Positions 37,771 through 51,286 of a stretch of DNA of 64,000 nt are shown one piece after another (the stretch's first letter is position 1; each line of letters opens with the position of its first letter). The stretch covers positions 42,984,922 through 43,048,921 of the forward strand of contig NC_054743.1 in NCBI RefSeq assembly GCF_018143015.1, read 5' to 3'. Source of the DNA: Lytechinus variegatus (taxonomy: Eukaryota; Echinodermata; Echinoidea; Temnopleuroida; Toxopneustidae). The position numbers and the translations under genes are program-made. The notes beneath the pieces are model-generated. The model made no database searches and was not told the origin of the DNA. It saw nothing but the letters and a program-made list of their open reading frames with translations.

Positions 37771-38002
37771 CACTCTAAATTACACGGATTTAAAATAAGT
37801 CCAGATGGACTGTAGTCAGGGACCAATCGATTTCTGGATTTAGTTTTAATCCTTAAGACCTAAATTTAAATCTCAAATGTTTTAAGTTTAAATCTTTCGA
37901 GATTTAAAAGTGAATCTTAAGGATTCAAACTAAATCCGGAATTCGATTGGTCCCTAACTACAGTCCATGTGGACCTATTTTAAATCCCTGTAATTTAGAG
38001 TG
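37771..38002. mobile_element. Foldback MITE with TA duplication
   Basis: CACTCTAAATTACA (37771) and TGTAATTTAGAGTG (to 38002) are perfect inverted ends, flanked by TA on both sides (37769-37770, 38003-38004). The arms share GATTTAAAATA, GTCCA.ATGGACTGTAGT, GGGACCAATCGA and CTTAAGG. A TA duplication fits a Tc1/mariner-type origin. 232 bp. Confidence 0.85.
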
Positions 38003-38181
38003 TAGTTTGTCACCATTCCGTGCGCATACGCTATCAATGATTTAAAAGAAAATATGGGTGGGGCTGTTTTACATTTTTTATTATCCTTCTTCGGATAGTC
38101 GTATTGTATTGATGACAGTTCATGCATTACCATTGCGAACATTGTCATTGTATCGGTTTCACATATAGGATTGTAACAGTA

Positions 38182-39040
38182 GGGGAAGGTGGGGTAAGTT
38201 GTGACAGTTTTTGCTTTTTGCATGTTAGAATTGATATGATTAATAATCTTGTCGAAATAAGTACCTTGCCTTGAAATTTAATTCTTCTGAAATATTTTAC
38301 ACCTAAATATATCTTTCTATCCCCACACTGAAAGTCATCGTGACCTTTGAAAAAAACGATGTCAAATGGCTCAACTTGCCCCATATATGGGGTAAGTTTG
38401 AGCCACCTTCTGGGGTAAGTTGAGCCACAAAAACTATGTACAAAATGTATGAGGGGAGAACCAGCATGTAAATTTTTTGTTTAAAGTCTTTTCACTTGCT
38501 AATTCTCTATAAATACTAACATCCTTTAAAAGGAAAAGAGCAGTCATGTAAATTTGCTCCTTTCAGCCAGCATTTCAATCGATTTTTATGGTTTGTTTGT
38601 TTTTTAAGATACATTACCATAGGAATTACCATGGCTCAACTTGCCCCATGCTGTCTGGCTCAACTTACCCCAGTCCGAACTTAGTGATATAATATTGTAT
38701 CCACATTTTATTATGCATCCATCATATAAAAGACTATGACAAGAATGAAGATCCATACCTGGACTAATAATGTTGTTATCATGTCTTTATTATATTTAAA
38801 GACGTGTGTGTTTATAAAGCACTTATCTATTTCACACTCTTTTTTACTTTTTTGGCTGAAATTCATATTTTTCCCTCTAAAAAATACTTTTTGTTTAAAA
38901 GTTGAAAACAATATGGTGGGGTTAGGGGTTATGCTATGGGTCATCAATACATGACACCACCACAATGTCTGACTCATTCATTATTGGCCTGGGGCTGGTG
39001 GCTCAACTTGCCCCTATGCTCAACTTACCCCGCCTTCCCC
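38182..39040. mobile_element. TA-flanked element with GGGGTAAGTTGAGCC motifs
   Basis: Ends GGGGAAGGTGGGGTAAGTTG and CAACTTACCCCGCCTTCCCC are complementary, with one base inserted, and flanked by TA (38180-38181, 39041-39042). Inside, TGGCTCAACTTGCCCCA and GGGGTAAGTTGAGCCA recur in both orientations (near 38366, 38389, 38411, 38632, 38660 and 38998). 859 bp, no transposase frame. Confidence 0.82.
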
Positions 39041-39042
39041 TA

Positions 39043-40220
39043 TTCATCAAATGAATCCCAGCCCATTAAAAAATAAAGTGAAATGAAAATACAAGGTAAT
39101 AGTGGGCAGGCTTGGATTTTCTAAGCGTCATTCAGTTCGCTTTCAAATTGGTGAAAGATTTAATTAATGGCAAGAACTTCTAACCAAATTGTGATGTCAA
39201 TAGTGACGTGGTTTGACTGCATTCGTGATAATACAAACGGTAAATATCAGTTTTAAAAACCTAATGACCCAATGACGGCTTACATGTAAGTCTATGGGAC
39301 AGAGCACACAGGTCAATCAGTTGGCGTGAATAACTTTACCAGTAGGGACCGCGGACGGTTTTTAAAGTGGGATGGGGGGGGGGGGTGACCACGCAAACAA
39401 TCCTAATCAGGTGATCATTTTTAAGTTTTTGTGACTATTTTGGAAAAAGAGGGGGGAGGCTGAAGCCCATGCACCTAGCCCCCCCCCCCATTTTCCGCGG
39501 CCATGTCCAGGGTGTTCTTGTTTTCATTTGTGTCATTTTTCCGAAGGGGAGGGGTGCAATTTTTTTTCTTTAAAAAAATACACAAGGGAGTGACTCGGGC
39601 TGATCTTATAGGTGTTTGTTTGATTTTTTTTTTTTTGCATTTTACAATTGATATTGAATAGCCCGGGTGCACACATAAGCTAGATTTGACATTTTCGGGA
39701 GGGGGGGGGGCAAATGTTATACGATATCGAGACCATAATATGCCTGTCCATGTCCCACCCTCCTCAATGGAATGGTGAATGCCTCTTTTTTGACGAGTGA
39801 CTGTACATAAAGCCTTCATGGAAGAGGAGCGGCGGCAGAGGAGGCGTGGCTAGTGAACTGGAACTCCAACAAATCAAAGTCAAACATTCATTCTCGCTTT
39901 CAGGACAATTGTCAACTCGTCATTGTCAAACCGAGATCTCGAGTCGACCGGACGAACGGTAGATTGTGAGAAGTATTATACTTTTGTATATACATGGTAT
40001 ATCGCTTGATATCACATACGAAATATTCATAAACACATCACAATTCATGGGAATTGAGTTTTGACTTCGTATTTGTCGATAGAGTTTTTGGAATTATTTC
40101 GATTTGCCACACGGGATACAGCGAAAATGTAAGTTGATCTTGATGATGATGATTACTATTATTATTATTACATTATTATACTATTATTTTATAATAGATT
40201 TCAATATCCATGGTGATGAT
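39043..40220. other. Spacer with a possible untranslated exon
   Basis: A GC-richer stretch at 39820-40135 ends in AAAAT|GTAAGT, which could be a splice donor of a 5' untranslated exon on the plus strand, but no partner exon or coding frame was found. Homopolymer G/C runs occur near 39368, 39480 and 39700. Confidence 0.3.
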
Positions 40221-40449
40221 CACAGTAAAAACGCTGTTTAAAATTCTTATGCAACGCTGTTTACTATATGAACCTTACAGTAATTGTTTAAACAGTTTAA
40301 ACGAGTGTTTAAATCTTAATCAACAAAGTTTAATTTTCAATATCTAATCTTCAATAAATTAAACATGATTGTTAAAACTGTTAAACAACTACTGTAAGGT
40401 TCATATCGTAAACAGCGTTGTATAAATCTTAAACAGCGTTTTTACTGTG
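40221..40449. mobile_element. Foldback MITE (CACAGTAAAAACGCTG ends)
   Basis: Inverted ends CACAGTAAAAACGCTGTTTAA and TTAAACAGCGTTTTTACTGTG, then GCAACGCTGTTTAC, ATATGAACCTTACAGTA and TGTTTAAACAGT in complementary order. 229 bp. No clear target duplication. Confidence 0.85.
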
Positions 40450-43400
40450 TAGTAGTGGAATAAACTGTGTCCCATTTTGGTTGATATTTACCTTCATGTA
40501 GTTTATTTCGAAAGCTATGATACGGACATCTGCCTCACCAACATGACCAATTTGTGTGATTGTGTTAATTTTACTAAACAAAATTGAAATGAAGTAAAGT
40601 AGAGTGGAATAGAGATCGGTTTACTGACAGAAACCTTTACCTGTTGATCAAAAACTACATTAAAATATACAGTACACGATTTTGAAATAAAATGTTGACT
40701 GCCAGAGCCTTACTATAGTCACTTCTTCCCTTCGAATCATCAACAAACGAATGCATTTATTTGCACTTTGTCTAAAGCTAACTGTTCGAATTTTACTTTG
40801 TATTCTATTCTGTTACGTTTTTTGAATTTGCTATACGTTTTTGAAAACAGATGGGGTAGAATCATTGCTCTTTATTAATTTAATATTTAAGATAATTTCA
40901 TGCTGCATGCAGCATTGCAACTCAGACGCCTGTATGATTTAGATACGACTAAATGACTGCACACTTATTTCCAGAATATTGACATTAAGTACAATATTTT
41001 ATTTGTTTGTTTGTATTTTTTTTACAATTACGTTGCCGATGTAAGTTTAAAATCCCAATAGTCAAGGACTTTCCAAAGACTTTATTTCGAAATTGTAGAG
41101 TCAATTCCTTTGTTACTTTGCGGAAACAATTCTCGTTTATCATGTTTATTGTAGTCAGGACATTGCATCCCTTGTCAAATGATCAGTCAGAGTCAGACAT
41201 GATCAGTGATGCCTGGAGATAAATCACTGATAGGGAGACATCGAAACAATAGAAATGAGATCCGGTCACTCTAAATAGATATGATTGCGTCACACTATAA
41301 TCTTCCCAGTACTACTTTCACCATTATTAGATAACATTGCAGTAGGTTCAGGGGTTTGTTGGTAGTATAACATTGTGGGGGAGGGGGAATGCTCCCAACG
41401 CCAATTTCAATATTATTTTCATAGACCATTTTTTTTTCTGCATCGATGCATAATTATGGTTCATTGGCATTTGCCCCGGCGACAACGGCTCCGCTCTGAA
41501 TTCCACACACTAATGGAATGACCAACTTCAACCCTGGTTTAACACTATACTTATACCCTACCCTAAACCTAACACTAACCCTTAACCTATAACATAAAAC
41601 CCTAATTGCAACCTTAACCCTAATCCTACATCTTGTCGAAATAATTGTGCAGGAGCAAATGTTGTGTCACATGTACACCTAACATACAATTAATCCTTTA
41701 ATTGAACAGATATACATTGTGCGTGTAGCTGTAATTAAGGGCCAACTTGTGTGCGTAAATAAAAGGCCAGCAAAACGTTGTAAAATGACTTTTACGACTA
41801 CTGTTACCACTTGTCGACAATTCTAATTAGAATCAACATTTTTTTTGTTATGTTCAAAGATTACACAGATAACCATTCAAATAACGTATTTTTCTCTCTT
41901 GGTACACACTTAAAGGTGTAATGGGGAAGGGGCCGGGGGGGGGGGGTTAAACTACCCCTCAAATGGGTCGTACTAATGATATCGGAAAACTCTTTGGCCC
42001 CTTTTCAATCTTTCATTCCTTTTCACCCTTTGTGTTTTAGAGCGTAGATCCTTTAGAATATTCAGGTTAGGAATTATCACTGAATTTTCGTCAATAAAGG
42101 ATTTACCATGTTGGAGAATCTGTCCCCGTTGAAATTTTGAAAACTCGATTGTATCCTCTATAAATAAACGGTCAAGTGAACAAAATGTCAAAAGGAGCTG
42201 CCATAAACGGAAGAGTTCAATGCTATTGCAACCGTTCTCATAGTACCGGTGATAAGTTTCTTCTGGTTAAAAAGTTTTTTTAGGACCAATGAAGCACATC
42301 ATATTCACCTTCCACTGCTGTAAAAATTATTGTGTGTTAACCCAATAAATGGCTACTACTACTACTACTACTACTACTCATAATAAACATAACGATAATG
42401 TTCATGATAAAAATAATAATAACAATTCTAGTTGTAAAGAAAATCTGAAATAAGATTCTTACAAAATCAGGATTGATGTTTTATCCGTTTATCTATACAT
42501 TAATTCTCTTGAGATCAATTTTGATTATATAAAAATAATGAGTGAAGATATGGAGAAGTCAATGAATTAGATTAAATTAGCAGTCTCTTGTCCATTTTCT
42601 GAAATTATATAATAATTTGAAATATTGATAGAAAAGGTCACTTAGAAGAGCCTTAAATGCTATAAGAACGCATAAGAAAAAACGGAAATATGCCAGCAAG
42701 GAAAATTTATAGTCACTATCCTACGCTTACAATGTGGGCCAACCAATAAGTGATATATCGCTCTCTTTATGTTCTCTGACAATTTAGTTTTTGAGTGGGT
42801 GTGAATGGACATTGAACTTCGAGATATCTTGAGCATGAATGTACACTCAGTCACTCTACAAATAAAATCACATTCAAAAGAATTTCATTAGAGATGTTGG
42901 ATTTGTGACCTTGCAAAGACAATTCTTTGAAAGTTTGGCTTTTTCGTACGTGGAACTTCTTTTATAATTTTTATTCTATTTATTTATCATTATGATCATT
43001 CTTTATGGGGGGTATTATTTATTTATCTATTCATTCATTCATTTATATATTGGTTTATGCATAATGGTCAGCAGCAGAGATGAAAGGGCCAATTTACAAT
43101 CTCATGACAAAGTAAAATTAGTTGCATAGGTGTAAATTCAGTATGGAATCAACTTTTAAGATTATGTTACTACCCAAAAGCTCACCCCCGTCTGTTCGGT
43201 ATTTGTCTCTGTCATGATGTATTGAACTGTGTCAAGATTCTACTTATCATTCACTCCAGTGTATAGGGCCTATCTCCTTTGACACGCGTCTAGATTGATA
43301 TGACAAAATAATGCATGTATAACCGTGCATCATGAATATGCTGGTCTTTTAAGCACTATTTCCATTCCAATGATTGATGAATGCACTTTTTGACCACGGA

Positions 43401-43479
43401 CCATAGACGTCATAACAGAAATCGGGAGAGACCCCCCCCCCCACCCGACCAAGCTGTAATTTGAGAATGTTACTTGGCT
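40450..43479. other. Spacer, no gene seen
   Basis: Features seen are degenerate CCCTAA/CCTAAC motifs at about 41548-41630 and an ACT microsatellite at 42353-42378. No coding exon was recognised. Confidence 0.5.
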
Positions 43480-43588
43480 GCAGTCACACCAACGACTCCG
43501 AACCCAAAACCGACCGATGGTGAGCCATTGGAAATATCGTCACAGACTTGATCGGTCTGGTTTCGGTTGTGTCAGTGTGACCGCTGCT
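43480..43588. mobile_element. Short foldback remnant (CAGTCACACCAACGA ends)
   Basis: CAGTCACACCAACGACTCCG, AACCCAAAACCGACCGATGG and their loose complements ATCGGTCTGGTTTCGGTTG and CAGTGTGACC form an inverted repeat with a short centre. About 109 bp. Confidence 0.65.
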
Positions 43589-44063
43589 TACTAATGAAAG
43601 TGGGGCTACTGTAATCCTTTGTATGTATTTGCGGACTGGTTGCAAGTCGCCATAGTCTCCTTTGTTGATTTCGAATATGAGTCTAAATGACGCAGAAAGT
43701 TTTTGATCCTCTCCTTGTAGGAAAATTACTGTGATATCAGGGGCGGATCCACCATTGTCAATGTTACGGGGGATTTTCTGAAGAAAATATAAACGACATT
43801 GGAGCCAATAGTGGAATAAATAACTATCACCGAATTACGGGTGCGTTTTTATTCCTTTGTTTGATAAGCTATAATAAGATAAATTGGTTTGCTGGGGGGG
43901 GGGGGGCAGGGAAGGGGAAGTACCCCCAGTGCCTTGAGCCCACCACTGACCGTACAGCCCGACAATCATTACGACTTTAATACGAGAAAAGTAATCTCGA
44001 TGACATAAAAAAAAATCACCTTTACAATTCATAGGCTGAACATGAAGGTGGCTGCTCCTGAAG

Positions 44064-44165
44064 ATGACAATGACGATGATGATTATGATGACGACGATGA
44101 TGATGATGACGATTATGATGATGATTATGATGATGATGATGATGATTATGATGATGATGATGATT

Positions 44166-44214
<49 letters not shown>

Positions 44215-44345
44215 CGACGACGATGATGATTATGACGATAAGGATACTGACATTGATGGTGACATAGATGAGGATGATAAAGATGATGATGGTGACAACG
44301 ACGATGATAATTGATGAAGGTGGCGGTGATGACGGTGACGATGAT
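44064..44345. repeat. (GAT)n microsatellite
   Basis: Nearly pure GATGAT/GACGAT trinucleotides. The Asp-, Met- and His-rich frames it creates on both strands are not genes. Confidence 0.95.
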
Positions 44346-45758
44346 GACGACGACGTTGATGATGAATCCTAACATTTGGTGGTGATGGTAATAAAACAAC
44401 AAATTAGTGATATCATAGTGTGTTATTATAGCGTCAGTTACTATAAATCTAAACAAATTTATACTTCTTGAAAGAAGTGCCAGTTAAAAACATATCAATC
44501 AAACTTGGAAATTCTTTGCCAGCTTTTTTCAGAAACGGATTTTCATAAATAGCGGTGAGTTAACAACTGAAATTATGAAAATATATTTCTTTTAAAGAGA
44601 TTAACTTATCCCCTACCGAGTTACAAAATACAGACCTTGCCTGTCATCTAACAAGACTAGGTAATCTTAAGCACGTATAATGTTTCGTCATCATTTGCCC
44701 ACTTTTATACTCCTGAGTCTAGAGTGGAAAACTTATTAACCCAAGTGCGTTTAGGCCCTAATTATATTTTAAGATGTCTTTAATAAGAAAATAAACTGAT
44801 ACCAACCATAACATCAACTTTGATGATTGATTTATCTTAGCAAACCCTTTATTTTTTACGGCACAGATGTGCATAAGTTACAACAACATTGCTTGAATAA
44901 ATTGACAGCTATTTGCAGCGCTATTTGAAGTAAAGGTACGGATATGTACACAACCATGTCTGGTATGCGAATATACGAATGAATGAATGAAATCGTATAA
45001 TAAAGGCAACCGAGTCATGTGTGAAAGTCATGCCAAGGTCAATGTTGATTATAATTTTCATTCTGGTATTTCACCATGACTAACTGTTGTTGTTATCATG
45101 GTTATTGAAGGCATTGGTATTTTATTTTCATATATTCATGTGGCCTGTCTTTACAAGCACATTTCTTTTAAGTATTTAAAATAGATCAATTCCACTTGAC
45201 AAGAAACTAATTCAAAGCCTATATGCTGGTGAAAGACTATTTTAATTTCTCCATTTTTAAAACAAAATTATACTTTTTTTAAAATATGCCTTATAAATGA
45301 ATAGTCGCAATGATATAGCAGACCTAGAAAAACACGAATCTTGAAATATTTGTTGCATATTTCTTACTCATCACAAAGCAAAATGGAAGAAAGATTGACC
45401 TTTTTTAGACCCAAGACTCAAGATAATCTCGTCGTTCACTCCACCCCCTTCGCCCAAATCGCTCGATATCAACTCTTTTTCTTTTTCAATTATGTTTTTA
45501 TTACAACAAATTAAAGTCAGTCACAAAATTTATTATTAAGTGATTGCAAATCACATAAACACAAGTTCGTTACACACAAAAAAAATGATAACAATAACAG
45601 AATAACTTTGATCCATATCCCGTAGCCACTTATCCACCTCTCCCCCAATATATATCGTATTTACCGACCCTTTACTTATCTACCTCTTTTAATTCAAATA
45701 TCACACCATTCATATATTTGTTTTCCATTGGTTCAGGTATGGGTAGGTAGGGGTGGTG
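44346..45758. other. Spacer, no gene seen
   Basis: AT-rich, no coding exon or RNA gene recognised. Confidence 0.5.
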
Positions 45759-46005
45759 CACTGCAAAAACCTTCGGTGTTGATAGTTTTAACACCAGCCC
45801 GGAATCTATATACGTCCACACCAGAGAGGTCTTGAAAGAACACCAGTTTTGAATCAAACCGATGCTGTTTTAATACTAATTGGTGTTGTATAAACACCTT
45901 TCAGGTGTTAGACCAAAACGAAACTGGTGTTGTTTAACACTTCTGTGGTGTGGACATATATAGATTCCGGGCTGGTGTTAAATCAACACCGGAGTTTTTG
46001 CAGTG
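45759..46005. mobile_element. Foldback MITE (CACTGCAAAAACYYCGGTGTT ends)
   Basis: CACTGCAAAAACCTTCGGTG at the left pairs with CACCGGAGTTTTTGCAGTG at the right. Inner arms share TAACACCAGCCCGGAATCTA, GTCCACACCA and AACACCAGTTT in inverted form. 247 bp, non-coding. Confidence 0.88.
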
Positions 46006-47192
46006 TGGGTTGGGAACCAGGGGTAATTTAAGGAGGGGGAATTGGAACATGAAATCAGAGAACAAAGAACCCCAATTGCACTTTTAAGACAAAATAATTC
46101 ACTCTCGAAGAACATAATGTGGCGCAATGTTCTACAAGAGTATCTTTTATTTCGTTAAAACAAAAATGTATAATGTCACGTATTTGTGTCACCAAGATCA
46201 AGTCATAAGCCCTGATACGATCTTCCTAAACACTGCTCCGTCTGTTCCGGCTAGTCGCAACATTGAAAAAATGATGCCATTTTTTAGATCATACGATACG
46301 CGTCATAACTAGAACAATATTAGTTCTGATACTGCGAATTATGGCGCATAACTTGGGGAACGGAGGAAGGTATATTCTATCAAAAGGGAAAAAGAAAAAA
46401 GAAAATAAGACTTTAACGAGGGATCAATCATGTCATATTTTCATTTTATTCCATATGACGTCCATGACAAGATTTCAAGTAAGATTCCATCTCTTGTAAA
46501 ACTGAACTTTTGAAAGAAAACCGCTTTTGTTTGTATTTATTAATTTATATGTCATGTATGTATTGCATCATGTCATTATATTAGAGCTATGTTAGTTACC
46601 CTTCTTTAAACGTCTTTCCTTATCTTTACGTTGTAAGCTATTGTGTTTTATTTTCATGTACATCGATAAATAATATAACTTTCAACAATGACCTGTAGTG
46701 TGCCACATTGTACATTTGAAACATGATATAGTTTGAAAGCCGACAATTCAAAATTCTAAACTATTAATTATTTGTATATTATAACCTACGCCTATATACG
46801 CTACTCCTATACAATGTTTCATTGCTTGTTCTAAATTGTGTAATTCATTTTCATTTTCTTCATTTTATACACCATTTCGAAATATGCAGTAGACGTATGC
46901 CTTGCACTCTGTATCTGTTATCACCCCCTTTTTTTTAGAATATGACCTGTAAAGTTCAACTTCTTGATATAACATTTTGGTGAGTAGTCTAAGTTAAATA
47001 CCTTCGAGATAACAAACTTCAATTGAATTTAAAGCTGTCTTAAAAAGAAAATTCTAGGGTCAGATATGTAACATATTGATAATACAAAACAAGAATAGGG
47101 TCATTAAAACCAGTAGCAAATCAGTTGGGTGAGTTCAGTTGTGAATTATCATGCTTGGGTAAGGAGCATTTTCCCACTTGATGCAAAATTTC
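46006..47192. other. Spacer, no gene seen
   Basis: AT-rich, no coding exon, RNA gene or clear repeat recognised. Confidence 0.5.
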
Positions 47193-47433
47193 CACACTAT
47201 CAAAAATATTGGGTAAAATTTAACCAGCACGAGGGTAATTATGTGTTCAACCAATTTGGGGCAGTATTTTACCCAATGCGGGAAGCATATTGTCCAGTAA
47301 GGTTGAAAATAAGCAGCATTTACCTTAAAATGGGCAAATTTTCATCACACTGCATGGATAGATAAAAATGCCCAATGTTGGTTGGACACAATTACCCGCA
47401 TGGATCATTTTTACCCAATATTCTTTAGAGTGC
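47193..47433. mobile_element. Foldback MITE, ATATTGGGTAAAA family, copy 1
   Basis: Outer ends CACACTATCAAAAATATTGGG and complement of CCCAATATTCTTTAGAGTG. The body shares AACCAGCACGAGGGTAATTA, AATGCGGGAAGCATATTGT and GGATAGATAAAAATGCCCA with the copy at 58839-59070. 241 bp. Confidence 0.8.
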
Positions 47434-47879
47434 ACAAGAAAACATTTCGCTATAAAAGTATCTTTCTATTCTTAATTTGATCATTTTAACATTCTCTTAC
47501 GAGATATTAAATCGTGACTCACTCGCCACATCGGTACGCTATTGTGTGTTTTTATAATATATTCTCCACGCCCCGAATTGTTTTATTTTTACTTCAAAAT
47601 ATGTTGTTCCCTCTCACGTGGCAGTGTCAGTATTTTGGTCTCGCTGTGTTTAGACCAAAAAAAGGACAAAAAGGTGTTATGTGAAGGAATTATATAGATG
47701 TTTAACACAATATAAAGGTCTAATATTTAAAGATCTCGTTTCTAAAGACGTATTCGAATTGTCGAAAAATGGGGTCGACTTTGACAATGGGTCTGTTGCG
47801 GTTAGAACCTTCAGTAAACAATCATTGGTATGCTAGAATCTTTCAACAAATATGGAAATGCCCGTCTCTTTCTCATTTT
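47434..47879. other. Spacer, no gene seen
   Basis: No coding exon or repeat recognised before the pyrimidine tract. Confidence 0.45.
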
Positions 47880-48075
47880 TTCTTTCTTATATATCTTTTC
47901 CCCTCTCACTGTCCGTCTTCTCTCTCTCTCCCTATCCCCCTCCTCTCTCTTCTCTTCATTGTCTCCCTTTACCCCCCCCCTCTGTGTATCTCTCTCTCCC
48001 CCTCTCCCTTTTTCTTCCTTCGCAGTCTCTTCTTTATCTCTTTCTCTCCCATCTCGTTCTTTCTTTTTTATTCCC

Positions 48076-48106
<31 letters not shown>

Positions 48107-48575
48107 CCTATCTATCTATCTATCTATCTACCTACCTTTCTATCTATCTATCTTTCTATCTATCTATCTATCTATCTATCTAACTATCTATCTATCTCTA
48201 TCTACCTACCTACCTACCTACCTACCTATCTATCTATCTATATATCTATCTATCTAATAGATCTATCTATCTACCTATATATCTATCTATCTATCTATCT
48301 AACTATCTACCTACCTACCTACCAATCTATCTATCTATCTATCTATCAATCTTTCTATCTATCTATCTATCTATCAACCTATCTATCTATATATCTATAT
48401 AATCTATCTATCAATCTTTCTATCTATCTCTATCTATCTATCTATCTATCTACCTATCTGTCTGTCTATCTATCTATCTATCTATCTTCCTACCTACCTA
48501 TGTACCTACCTACCTACCTACCTACCTATCTATCTATCTATATATCAATCAATATATCTATCTATCTATCAATTT

Positions 48576-48611
<36 letters not shown>

Positions 48612-48893
48612 ATCAATCTATCTATCTATCTATATAATCTATCTATCAATCTTTCTATCTATCTATCTATCTACACTCTAAAAAATGAAGTGCTAATTTA
48701 GCTCTAAAAGAGCGTGTATAGTGACTGCACTTCGAAGTGCTGATTTGTCTAGTTCAAATTTGAACTAGACAAATCAGCACTCCGAAGTGCAGTCACTATA
48801 CACGCTCTTTAAGAGCTAAATTAGCACTTCATTTTTTAGAGTGTATCTATCTATCTATCTATCAATCTTTCTATCTATCTATCTATCTATCTA

Positions 48894-48930
<37 letters not shown>

Positions 48931-49003
48931 CTACCCACCTACCTACCTATCTACCCACCTACCTACCTACCTATCTATCTATCTATCTATCTATCTATAT
49001 CCA
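47880..49003. repeat. Pyrimidine-rich and (TATC)n microsatellite tract
   Basis: CT-rich sequence to about 48077, then more than 0.9 kb of TATC/TACC tetranucleotides, interrupted by the palindromic element at 48674-48843. The Tyr-Leu-Ser frames across it (SIYLSIYL) are artefacts of the repeat. Confidence 0.95.
48674..48843. mobile_element. 170-bp near-perfect palindromic MITE with TA duplication
   Basis: Two 85-bp arms, CACTCTAAAAAATGAAGTGC inward to CTAGTTCAAA|TTTGAACTAG, differ by only about two bases and meet with no spacer. TA flanks both ends (48672-48673, 48844-48845), where it interrupts a TATC tract. No coding capacity. Confidence 0.93.
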
Positions 49004-51278
49004 TCAATTTATTTTTTTTAATTTGCATCGAAAAATAAATAATTTGCAACATCAATTAAACGGAATACAAAACTACGCTCGTAAATATTGATGTTTATCA
49101 TTGTATTGAAAATGATTGCGATAACGATATTGACATCGTTATGCTGACATGTCACTGTTTCATAATAAACAAAAAAAATCGACCTTAGGTTGATGTAAAA
49201 ATAACAAAAGTCTGATTATTGAGAATATTGTCCATCTAACAAATAGTAATCATAACCATGATAACTCGTGCAATATGTCAATCATAAAAGCTATATCAAA
49301 AGACAAGTCGTTCAACTGTCTATTCAGTTTGTTTACTTCAAAAAGATTATGACTAATGGAAATGATAGTAATAAAACACCTACAATCTAAAAAAATATAT
49401 GTAGATTTCAGTTTAGGTTAATCAGTCATAGATCCTATAACAGACACCAGTAAGCGTGGAGAAAAATAAATGATTTGAATTAGTATTCGAGGAGTGAGTC
49501 CAGTCAGTCACAGTTTATGATTTTCAAATTTTTGCGATGCTGAGTAACTTCTGTTGCGTGGCATGGCATGCCTGACATCAATATACAAGATCATACCTGT
49601 GATAAACATTGTACAGGATAGGTTTATTTCTTCGTTCGCATTCCAATAATCATATCAGTCAGTCCAATAGCGTTGAATCATTAGTGGTCACTAGGAGAAG
49701 AAACAACCAGCTGCCCCCAGGTCCAACGATTGTATAATTTTCAGACATATTGCCTCTATTCGTTTCTTTATGATCATCAATTTGTCATGATAATAGCAGC
49801 AATTCCGGGGCAATTTTGCTTTGAAAAAAATAGAGAGGGCAAGTAAACTTTCATCAAAAAGTAAAACAAATGGTATTACGTGACTTCCTGTTTTTGTCGC
49901 CCCTTTTGCCAGATAATGTCAAATGGGAAATTTTGATTAGTGAGGGGCGATACAATTTTTTATATCAACGAAATCTCATGGTATCATATAGTTTTAGTGG
50001 GTTCATGTCAACCGGCCCTTTTGAAATTTCGGCCCCGCCGAATATTAGGTGCCGAATTGTCCAATGGCATGCATGGGAATGATGAATCCATGGTGGAACG
50101 ATCGAAGATAGTTATCTGTTTTGTTAACAAAATGTTTGTACTGATTGCAAATTAATTACAAAGCTTTCCACTATGATTGAAATTGATTTGTTGCCGTTTT
50201 CTTACTTGATTTGTTGCCAAGACACTTAATTTAATTTCGGTGGGGCCGAGTTTGTCTGAAGTACCGAGTTAGCTTCCATCCGTTTAAACATTCTTGCCTC
50301 ATACCATCGGGGATACCGGTTTAGACGTTCAGACGTTTTCATGCTGCTGTAGACAGGTCATGATGGATATCACCATGGCGCCATTTTAAGGAGGAGTATA
50401 AGGAGTGTTATCCTATCTTCATCACTTTTCGAAAGTTTAATCCCTCTATAAATCATTCTCCGATGGATTTACGAGGTGTATTGTCATTACGACCGATGGG
50501 AGAAATCATTGCCCCTAAATTGAAATTAATGTACAACACTATTTTATGAGCCCCTAGCGTGTTTGAACAATAGCGGATTCTCCATCCCCAATAGTATACT
50601 TAGCTTATTTAATGTTCTTAGATAAAATAACAAGCAATCTTGCCTCGATTGTCTGGGATGGACTTCCAACACATAATACTCAGGCGACAAGCCGCCACTT
50701 GGCGGCAACCATGACTACTTTTATCTTCATTACCTTTTTATGCTCTTAAGTCATAACTTAAGTTCTGACGTAATAGAAGCATTTCTTCGGTATAAAAAAA
50801 TACAATCATTAGATGGCTTTGCAGAGAAACATTATTCTGCTGAATTGATATGATCTTTCTTTTTTGTGGGGAGGGGGTGGTGGCAGAGGGTAACTATAAA
50901 TTGTTTCTTTTGAACTATTTAAATACAGCTATCGCCATAATCTAGATGTTTATAAACCATATTGGGGAAGCATTTTCATGTTTTGAATGAATATTTGAAG
51001 AAATTCCATTTCATTTTATTTCATTTAAAATCATTTAATTTCATTTCGTATCGAATCATTTCCTTTCAAATCGTTTCATTATCATTTAATTTCTTGACCA
51101 AATCTATTGACCATGTTCTCTCACCATATGCAAATAATATTTGTTAATATTTAATTCTGTGGCAATCAATATTTTTTTGGTAAATAAAATGACCATTGTC
51201 AACATGTACACTTTTAATATCAAGAGGTAGGTCTTCTTTGGGTCCACATTTTGGCACTTCATACTCTTGTCATTCGTA
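49004..51278. other. Spacer, no gene seen
   Basis: No coding exon was recognised. A 7-bp-stem hairpin GCCGCCACTTGGCGGC lies at 50691-50706. Confidence 0.5.
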
Positions 51279-51286
51279 TCATGCTC

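Noticed and set aside
43735-43760. hAT element starting CAGGGGCGGATCCA
   Set aside because: The motif is a familiar hAT end, but no complementary partner end or 8-bp duplication was found nearby.
44022-44456. Asp-, Met- and His-rich frames on both strands
   Set aside because: Products of a GAT trinucleotide repeat.
47769-48637. Long Tyr/Leu/Ser-rich reading frames (up to about 260 codons)
   Set aside because: They are translations of a TATC/TACC microsatellite in all three frames; no start context, domain or splice structure.
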